Positions 57,524-64,000 of a stretch of DNA of 64,000 nucleotides are shown piece after piece. Both the position numbers and the translations under genes were made by a program. The stretch's first letter is position 1; each line of letters begins with the position of its first letter. The notes under the pieces were generated by a model. It did no database searches and was not told where the DNA came from. It saw nothing but the letters and a program-made list of their open reading frames with translations. Source of the stretch: Deltaproteobacteria bacterium (GTDB taxonomy: Bacteria > Myxococcota_A > UBA9160 > UBA4427); assembly GCA_002719955.1 (NCBI GenBank), contig PBFW01000053.1, positions 1-64,000 on the forward strand, given 5' to 3'.

Positions 57524-58485
57524 ATCCGAAGAATCCAGCCGCGCCGGTTCATCCACCACGTCGGCGTGAAGACCATCGCCAATATGGCGCCGATGACCGC
57601 GAACGTTGCGATCTGTGGTGAGGAGAGGGCCGCCAGTCTGGCGTAACCGTCGCGCAGCGCCAGCGTCGCGACGATGACGGCGAAGACGTGGATGAGGTAG
57701 GCGGTGATCGAATTCCTGCCCATGATCTCGAGCGCACGAATGATTGCCCCGTGTCGATCCTTGCACTCGATCCAAACGTAGAAGAGGGCCGTCGCTATCA
57801 GCCCGATTCCAGAAGCGAATAGCACGAAGCTTCCCGTCCAGATCGCTTTGATCATCGGGTGGACGCTGCCCCAGGCCACCCCGCACAGGATTGCGGCGGT
57901 ACCGGCACCGAGCAGCCCGAGGATCAAGCGTTTGGGGCCTTCGCCATGTCGTTGGATCCACTCGCCGGCGAGGGTCCCCAAAATGGCAATCACCGCGGTG
58001 GCCGGGAGCGAGAGCAGGGCTCCAGCGCTCCAAGTTGGAATACCGGCGGCGTCGGGGAAGAGACGGCCCTCACCGAGGATCAACAGGTCGCTCCAGGCCG
58101 CGATGTTGAGATTCCGCTCCAGCAGGTTTCCGGGACCCACGCCGGGAAAGGCGAGCCATGAAATAGAATTGATGCACAGGCCGAGCACGATCAGCAAGAG
58201 GCTTCACTTGAGGATGGGATGCCAGGCAATGGGCTCTTCGCGGCGCTCTCCCCTCGAGAGTGCGATCGCGATTCTCACGAAGAAGAGAAAGAGGGGGAAG
58301 ACGATGTCGGCGAAATGCACGCCGACCCAGCGCGCGTGGAGAAGCGTCGGGTAGGGATCTCCGCCGGGGAAGGCCCGCTCGACGGCCCTGGCCGTGTTGG
58401 CGGCGACCATTCCGACGATGGCGAATCCACGCGCGGCGTCCAGGGAGCGGAGTCTTTTCGTCGGTGCGTCCTGGGTGGTCTGCAT
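57520..58485 (-). pseudogene. DUF5009/heparan-alpha-glucosaminide N-acetyltransferase-like membrane protein interrupted by one in-frame TGA
   Basis: MQTTQDAPTKRLRSLDAARGFAIVGMVAANTARAVERAF...FPLFLFFVRIAIALSRGERREEPIAWHPILK*SLLLIVLGLCINSISWLAF... Both halves are in the same frame; TGA at 58206-58204. Confidence 0.75.
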
Positions 58486-58676
58486 CGGAGCTTCCCGGTC
58501 GTGACCTGATCGGGCAGAGGATAGCCACTCGAACCCGCCCACCATCGGTCGAGGGTCGGCTGTGATCGAAAAACGCTCGCCCTCGTGGTCGAATGCCGTG
58601 TCCGCCGGCAGGCGGCGGGGGTGGCGGATTCCCTCTAGGCTCTCGATTCGAATTCGACTCGGAGAAGGAGAGCAGA

Positions 58677-59291
58677 ATGGCTGAAGCGAAGAAGTTGGAC
58701 GCGCCCACGCTCACGAAAAGCGGCATGGGAATCGTCGATGGAATACCCCTCGAGATCGCCGACGAGAGCCCGGGTGCGCTGCGGGATGCCGTGCAGCTCC
58801 TGCTCGACATGGAGGCCATTCGCCGTGTCAAACATGCCTATTTTCGCTGCATCGATACCGGCAATTTCGAAGAACTCGCCGACTTGTTCCATCCCGATGT
58901 AAAAGTCCATTTCATCGGCGGAACCTATGAATGGAAGCTCGAAGGGCGCGAGGAATACCTGGCCTCGATCGGCCAGTCCTTTCACACTCGATCCGTCGGT
59001 CACCATAACGGCCACCATCCGGAGATTGAGATCCTGAGTCCCACCAGGGCAACCGGTGTCTGGTACTTGACCGACAATATGTGGGTCATGGATCAGAAAT
59101 TCTTCACGACGGGTTCAGCGATCTACTGGGATACCTATCTCAAGGTCGATGGCCGCTGGCTGATCGCAGATTCGAAATACGAGCGTATCTACGAATTGAA
59201 CGAGCAGCAGAAGGCCGAACCCAGGTTCGACTATCACTACCTGGGCAAATACGCGAAGCCTCCGGCACCGGGTATCACCGGCGGCGCCTAG
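58677..59291 (+). CDS. Nuclear transport factor 2 (SnoaL-like) family protein
   Basis: LDMEAIRRVKHAYFRCIDTGNFEELADLFHPDVKVHFIGGTYEWKLEGREEYLASI. Confidence 0.87.
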   Translation: MAEAKKLDAPTLTKSGMGIVDGIPLEIADESPGALRDAVQLLLDMEAIRRVKHAYFRCIDTGNFEELADLFHPDVKVHFIGGTYEWKLEGREEYLASIGQSFHTRSVGHHNGHHPEIEILSPTRATGVWYLTDNMWVMDQKFFTTGSAIYWDTYLKVDGRWLIADSKYERIYELNEQQKAEPRFDYHYLGKYAKPPAPGITGGA

Positions 59292-59743
59292 CCCGGCTGG
59301 CAATCGAAGACCGGAATATTCCGGTCGGTTCGCGCGCGATAGTCGGCGAACTCGTGATAGTGCTCGACGCAGATCGGCCAGAGTTCTTCCTTTTCGGCAT
59401 CATCGACCTGGCGGGCGACGAGTTTCATCCGCTTGCCCATGAATTGGGCGACGATATTCGGATCGGCCTGGATATTTCTCACCCAGATGGGGGATTTGGG
59501 TGCACCGCCCTGGGAGCCGACGATGATCACGCCTTCCTTGTGGGGGACGTACATGAGCGGAATCGTGCGCGTCTTGCCCGATTTCGCGCCTTTCATCTCG
59601 ATTAAGACCACGGGTCGGCCCTGGAATTTGCCCATCAGGCGTCCACCGGTCAGCTTGTAGACGAAGCTGTTCAGGCCGGAGAAGGGTTTGATGAAACTTC
59701 GCAGCTGCTTGAACTCTTTTTCGGTCATCGCGTTTTCGGCCAT
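59288..59743 (-). CDS. Nitroreductase/DDN-like deazaflavin (F420)-dependent family protein
   Basis: VYKLTGGRLMGKFQGRPVVLIEMKGAKSGKTRTIPLMYVPHKEGVIIVGSQGGAPKSPIWVRNIQADPNI. Confidence 0.9.
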   Translation of the reverse strand: MAENAMTEKEFKQLRSFIKPFSGLNSFVYKLTGGRLMGKFQGRPVVLIEMKGAKSGKTRTIPLMYVPHKEGVIIVGSQGGAPKSPIWVRNIQADPNIVAQFMGKRMKLVARQVDDAEKEELWPICVEHYHEFADYRARTDRNIPVFDCQPG

Positions 59744-59942
59744 GCTGGGCTCCTTCGGTCTTCGATCGTTGTGGCGTGCGCGTGGCCGCCGGGGGATGGA
59801 AGCGGCCCCGATCCGTGGGGTGCGCTCTAGTCTAGCGAGGCGAAGCGGCAAGTCGGTAGTCCCGGGGTGGCTGAAGGGCAGGGACGCGTGGTCCCGGTCA
59901 CCGTGCCTATGGCCGCCGAGCGGGTGAAGACCGCCCCGCCTG

Positions 59943-60356
59943 CTAGGGGCGCATCGATTTCAGTGCGATCGTCGACATGGCCTTCGCGATGATTTCGCCC
60001 TCGGGCGTGCGCAGGAGGCCCTCCGCGAAGACGGTCGTCCCCCCCATCTTCTCGATCCAGCCCTCGGCGACGACGATGCCCGGATGCGCCGAGCGGTAGA
60101 AGGAAACCTTGATGTCGAGAGAGATCGAGACGCGCTCGAAATTGGCCTTCGCCATGGCCGCGATCGCCATGGCATTATCGATCCAGCCGGTGATGAACCC
60201 ACCCTGGATGATATCTCCCGAGTGACATTGATTCTTCTTGGCTTCGTACTCGGCGACGACCCGGCCCTCTTCCGTGTCGACCTCGATCATTCGAATGAAA
60301 CCCATCGTCTGCAAGAGTGGGTTATGCGAGGGATCCCAACCTTCTGGTGTCTGCAT
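59943..60356 (-). CDS. PaaI-like hotdog thioesterase
   Basis: GFIRMIEVDTEEGRVVAEYEAKKNQCHSGDIIQGGFITGWIDNAMAIAAMAKANFERVSISLDIKVSFYRSAHPGIVVAEGWIEKMG. Confidence 0.88.
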   Translation of the reverse strand: MQTPEGWDPSHNPLLQTMGFIRMIEVDTEEGRVVAEYEAKKNQCHSGDIIQGGFITGWIDNAMAIAAMAKANFERVSISLDIKVSFYRSAHPGIVVAEGWIEKMGGTTVFAEGLLRTPEGEIIAKAMSTIALKSMRP

Positions 60357-60367
60357 TTCTATTCGCC

Positions 60368-61315
60368 TCAGGGATGTAGTCGGCGCCGAAGGATCTGCAC
60401 AATCTCGTCCGTATTTCGCCTGGTTGGTTCGGCCTGCGGTAGAAACGCGGAGCCGTGGAATGTTCCGGCGTAGTTGTGAAGCTCGACCGAGACGCCGGCC
60501 TCGAGCATCCCCATCGCATAGCGAATCCCCTCGTCCCGCAATGGATCGAATTCCATCGTCGAGATGTAGGCGGGCGGAAGTCCCGAGAGATCCTCGGCTC
60601 GAGAAGGGGCCGCGTAGATGGAGGGCTCTCCCTCATGATCCGGGCCCAGATAATGTTGCCAGCTGTAGACCGCATTCGGTCGATTCCAGAAGGGCGTATC
60701 TTGGAAGGCGAGCATCGAGGGCGTGTCGAGCCGGTCGTCGAGCTCTGGAATCTCGAGCAGCTGGTAAGAGATCGCGGGTCCACCCTTGTCCCGTGCCATC
60801 AAGGCGAGTCCCGCGGCGAGTCCACCCCCGGCGCTCTGGCCTCCGATCGCGATCCGCTCGGGGTCGACGCCTAGCTCTGCGGCGTGCGCGTGCAGCCAGG
60901 ACAGCGCGGCATAGCAATCTTCGATGCCCGCTGGAAAGGGAGCCTCCGGCGCGAGCCGATATTCGACGCTCACCACGACCGCGTCGACCTTCGCGGCGAT
61001 CATTTCGCACCAACCATCCATCATCTCCACATTGCCCAGGATGAAGCCGCCGCCGTGGATCTCGAGAAAACCCGGTCGTGGCCCATCAGCGCCGTTTTTG
61101 GGGCGGTAGATCCGGATCGCAATTTCGGGGGCATCGCCGAGCCCCGCGATCCCCCGCTCCTCCGTAGCGACATCGTCGCGCGGCGGGGCGGATACGAAAG
61201 TGTCGTCGCGCATCGCCCGCACCGCCTGGATCTTCTCGACCGTCGAATAGTCCTGGACGGTGGGGAGTTCGGGAAGGAAGGGGATGAAGTCCTTGTCGAA
61301 TGCGTAGTCGGCCAT
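60368..61315 (-). CDS. Alpha/beta hydrolase fold family protein (HSL type)
   Basis: EIHGGGFILGN, IAIGGQSAGGGLAAGLAL, EFDPLRDEGI, YAGTFHGSAF. Confidence 0.92.
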   Translation of the reverse strand: MADYAFDKDFIPFLPELPTVQDYSTVEKIQAVRAMRDDTFVSAPPRDDVATEERGIAGLGDAPEIAIRIYRPKNGADGPRPGFLEIHGGGFILGNVEMMDGWCEMIAAKVDAVVVSVEYRLAPEAPFPAGIEDCYAALSWLHAHAAELGVDPERIAIGGQSAGGGLAAGLALMARDKGGPAISYQLLEIPELDDRLDTPSMLAFQDTPFWNRPNAVYSWQHYLGPDHEGEPSIYAAPSRAEDLSGLPPAYISTMEFDPLRDEGIRYAMGMLEAGVSVELHNYAGTFHGSAFLPQAEPTRRNTDEIVQILRRRLHP

Positions 61316-61430
61316 GGGCCGACGATAGCAAGGGACTCTCGACTGCCACGGGTCTGGCGGGCCGCCCGCCCATTCGTTTTTCGGGACGGTCGCCGAGTGG
61401 GGCGGTGGTTACCCCGGGTGGGGCACGGAT

Positions 61431-62552
61431 TCATCCCGCGAAGGGCGTGGTGCTGATCTTGTCGACCGAAACGCGAGGCCGCGGAGGCGGCGAGTCGGCA
61501 CCGACCCAGCGAAGTGCGAGGGCGCCGCGCCGATGTCCCGCGGTATCGAGCCAGTTCGGCCGTCCAGGATCCCGTGCTGAGATCGAGATTCGGACTTTCC
61601 CGTCTTTTTCGAGGACGGCCGTCTCGTGGTTCACGTGGGTGTCATAGTGGTGATAGTCGAAGGATTCGAGCCAATGGTTCCCGATCTGCAGATTCCAGTA
61701 GTCGAATCGCTCGGGGGGTTCGAGCACGACGCTGTAGACCTCGTCGTCCGCGAGTTCCCAATAGCTGTAATGATAGGTCGTGTTCGGGTCGCCCTGGGCG
61801 GTGGCCAGGAATTTCGGGTCGATCTCGCGAATCTCGAAGGGGTGTTCCTGGAAGGAGGCGGTCCATGCGAGGAATTGGCCGACGATGCCGCTGACCATGA
61901 GGCCTACGCGATCGACGGTCTGGACGAAATTCGCCGGATCGAGTGGGGCGGGTCGCTCTCCAGCATCGACGCGGGCGAGTTCGAGCGAAGCCGGCTTCTC
62001 TTCGCGTCGCCGTAGGACCGTCTGGCGAATGCTCAGCGAATTGGTCTGATCGCCCATCGGGAGCCAATTGCCCGGTTGCTCCTCGCGGCTGATCAGGAGT
62101 TCGAAGCGGCCCTGCTCCATTTCGAGCTCGTTGGTGGTGACATAATGATCTCGAACCAGGCCGGTGGGCGTGCCGAGCGCGCCGGAGAAGGCACCGATTC
62201 CGAGCAGGGCCACGTCGTTCATGCGCCCCGTCAATTTGTAGACGTATCTGGGCGAGAGGCGCGCGCTCGCGTAGACGTAGTCGGGGTTGTCGAGGCCGAT
62301 CTTGGGGCTGGTGGTCGAGAGGACCGATTTGGCCGGGTCGGATTCGTCGAGGCTCGATCTGAGGAAATGGCTGGTGATCCGTGCGAGGTAGCGATATCCC
62401 TCGGCGCGATCGAAGTCGTCGCTCGGTGCCGCCGCGAGGATCTCGTCCCCCGCCTCTTTCAGGGTGTCACAGAAATCCCGCCAGGCTTGTCCGCTGGCAA
62501 GCCGCTCATCGACCTCTCCCGCCGATCCATCGTCCGACCTGTTCCCCGACAT
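61431..62552 (-). CDS. DUF1214 domain protein
   Basis: SPRYVYKLTGRMNDVALLGIGAFSG...EPPERFDYWNLQIGNHWLESFDYHHYDTHVNHETAVLEKDGKVRISISARDPGRPNWLDTAGHRRGALALRWV. Start set at MSGNRSDD. Confidence 0.78.
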   Translation of the reverse strand: MSGNRSDDGSAGEVDERLASGQAWRDFCDTLKEAGDEILAAAPSDDFDRAEGYRYLARITSHFLRSSLDESDPAKSVLSTTSPKIGLDNPDYVYASARLSPRYVYKLTGRMNDVALLGIGAFSGALGTPTGLVRDHYVTTNELEMEQGRFELLISREEQPGNWLPMGDQTNSLSIRQTVLRRREEKPASLELARVDAGERPAPLDPANFVQTVDRVGLMVSGIVGQFLAWTASFQEHPFEIREIDPKFLATAQGDPNTTYHYSYWELADDEVYSVVLEPPERFDYWNLQIGNHWLESFDYHHYDTHVNHETAVLEKDGKVRISISARDPGRPNWLDTAGHRRGALALRWVGADSPPPRPRVSVDKISTTPFAG

Positions 62553-62593
62553 TGCTTGAATGCTCCTCGGTCCGCGCGGTGGGCAAGCCCCGG

Positions 62594-63808
62594 TCAAAGC
62601 GCTTCGTAGAACGCCTTCAGAACCGCGAACCCGGTCGGCCCGCCAACGAGGCCCATACTCATCTTGTTCATGACATAGCCGAAACCGACGCCCGCGTCCG
62701 GGTCGGCCATGCCGATCGAGCCCCCGGCCCCCGGATGGCCGAAGGCGCTCTTGTTCGGAGAAAGCGGCATGAAGTCGCTCCGGAGCATGAAGCCGAGGCC
62801 GTATCGCATGGGCAGCTGTCCCAGCGTGGCATCCGGGCCCTCCGCCTCTTCGGTTCGTGCGCGCGCGATCGAGTCCGGTTCGAGTAGCCGCACGCCGTCG
62901 ACCTCGCCGCCGCAGGCGAGGGCGCCGTAGATCCGAGCGAGCGCTCTCGCGTTGCCATGACCATTGGCCGCCGGGATCTCCGCCTGACGCCATTGCGGCG
63001 AGTTGTGCGCGCCGGCCCTGATCCTCGGGTTGTTGAAGGCTGCCCCGGTCATCGTCGTCGGGTCCGCCATGTCTCGCATGAAGTCGCCGAGGGGGCCCTT
63101 GATCCGCGCGATCGGTTGTCCCTCCTTTGCCGGCGCCGTCGAGCGCGGTGGGGCGATGCTGCCGATCAGGTCGGAAACCCGTGCGTGCGCTTCGCTGGGG
63201 AGTCCGATGTGAAAATCTGCGCCCAGGGGCTGGGCGACATCCTCACGAAAAAGCTGACCGACGCTCTTGCCGGCCACTCGCCGGATGACCTCGCCCACGA
63301 GGAAGCCGTAGGTCACCGGGTGATAGCCGTGCTTCGATCCGGGCTTCCACCAGGGTTCGGTCTCGGCGAGCGCTTCACACATCGCGTTCCAGTCGTAGAG
63401 CGCCTCGGGGGGCAACGTCTTGCGAATCGCGGGGAGGCCCACCTGATGACTCAGGAGCCAGCGAACGGGGACCTCCCCCTTGCCCGCCTGGGCGAACTCG
63501 GGCCAATAGCGCGCGACCGGAGCGTCGAGATCGATGCGTCCCTGCTCGACTAGGCGATGGGCGATGAGCGCAGTCATGCCCTTGGTCGTCGAGTAGGTAT
63601 TGGCGATCGTATCGCGCTCCCATTCGTGGGCGTGACCCTCCGACGGTTTCGCGGTGTAGCCGCCCCAGAGGTCCACGACCGATTCTCCGTTCAGGGTGAA
63701 GGCAATCGATGCGCCCACCTCGTCGCTCGCGAGTTTGTCGGAGAAGACCCCTCGGACCTCCGAGAAACGTGGGTCGCAATATCCGTGGAGGGGGACGGCA
63801 GGCTTCAA
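62594..63808 (-). CDS. Serine hydrolase, class C beta-lactamase/esterase family
   Basis: TIANTYSTTKGMTALIAHRLVEQGRIDLDAPVARYWPEFAQAGKGEVPVRWLLSHQVGLPA (SxxK: STTK); FGHPGAGGSIGMADPDAGVGFGYVMNKM. Confidence 0.92.
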   Translation of the reverse strand: MKPAVPLHGYCDPRFSEVRGVFSDKLASDEVGASIAFTLNGESVVDLWGGYTAKPSEGHAHEWERDTIANTYSTTKGMTALIAHRLVEQGRIDLDAPVARYWPEFAQAGKGEVPVRWLLSHQVGLPAIRKTLPPEALYDWNAMCEALAETEPWWKPGSKHGYHPVTYGFLVGEVIRRVAGKSVGQLFREDVAQPLGADFHIGLPSEAHARVSDLIGSIAPPRSTAPAKEGQPIARIKGPLGDFMRDMADPTTMTGAAFNNPRIRAGAHNSPQWRQAEIPAANGHGNARALARIYGALACGGEVDGVRLLEPDSIARARTEEAEGPDATLGQLPMRYGLGFMLRSDFMPLSPNKSAFGHPGAGGSIGMADPDAGVGFGYVMNKMSMGLVGGPTGFAVLKAFYEAL

Positions 63809-64000
63809 GTTCGTTCTCCGCCGGGCTGGGGGGCGACCAATCGGGACCGAGTCGTCGCCGGGAAGAGATGGGCTCGGTCGATCGCATCCGGACCATCGGC
63901 CAGAGGTCGAAAGGAGAGGTCGGCGGTGAGCATCCCGGGCATCGCTCAGGAGTCTAACCCGTCCGAGCGCATTGACGGGTCGACGATGGGGACATCGGGT

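Noticed and set aside
57520-58485. In-frame TGA as selenocysteine or stop-codon recoding
   Set aside because: No SECIS-like reason and no conserved Cys/Sec expected there; TGA serves as a normal terminator for several genes in the window. Nonsense mutation or sequence error is simpler.
1-64000. CRISPR arrays, prophage, integrons, transposases, tRNA or rRNA genes
   Set aside because: None recognised by eye: no regularly spaced repeats, no transposase, integrase or phage structural proteins, no rRNA motifs. tRNA genes cannot be excluded without tRNAscan-SE.

Overview
64 kb window from a GC-rich bacterial chromosome. Gene content suggests a deltaproteobacterial, Myxococcota-like or Binatota-like lineage, but I cannot establish taxonomy from the sequence alone. 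The window is densely coding and dominated by acyl-CoA, lipid and xenobiotic metabolism: two CaiB/BaiF CoA-transferases (one an 800-aa tandem fusion), two enoyl-CoA hydratases, two thioesterases, an AMP-dependent acyl-CoA ligase, four SDRs, four LLM-class F420-type oxidoreductases plus a DDN-like deazaflavin enzyme, two HSL-type hydrolases and several NTF2/SnoaL-like proteins. Housekeeping and other genes include gpmI, folP, a Uup-like ABC-F, a DEAD-box helicase with a DbpA-type C-terminus, a MATE and an MFS transporter, M48 protease, DUF389, NUDIX and Bfd. I saw no rRNA, tRNA, CRISPR, transposase or integrase. Points most worth a second look: (1) a Sul1/Sul2-like chromosomal dihydropteroate synthase; (2) a ~105-nt intergenic element at 2784-2889 with a 19-bp closing stem, a candidate structured ncRNA; (3) a translationally coupled beta-barrel / DUF6502 / DUF5666 module with DGIGGSG repeats behind a palindromic operator-like site; (4) structured leaders upstream of a 54-aa zinc-ribbon protein and of an acyl-CoA ligase (RBS sequestered in a 10-bp stem); (5) decayed genes missed by the ORF track: a DUF2855 gene with two compensating frameshifts, a DUF5009-like acyltransferase with an in-frame TGA, and an N-terminally truncated CMD-family remnant.
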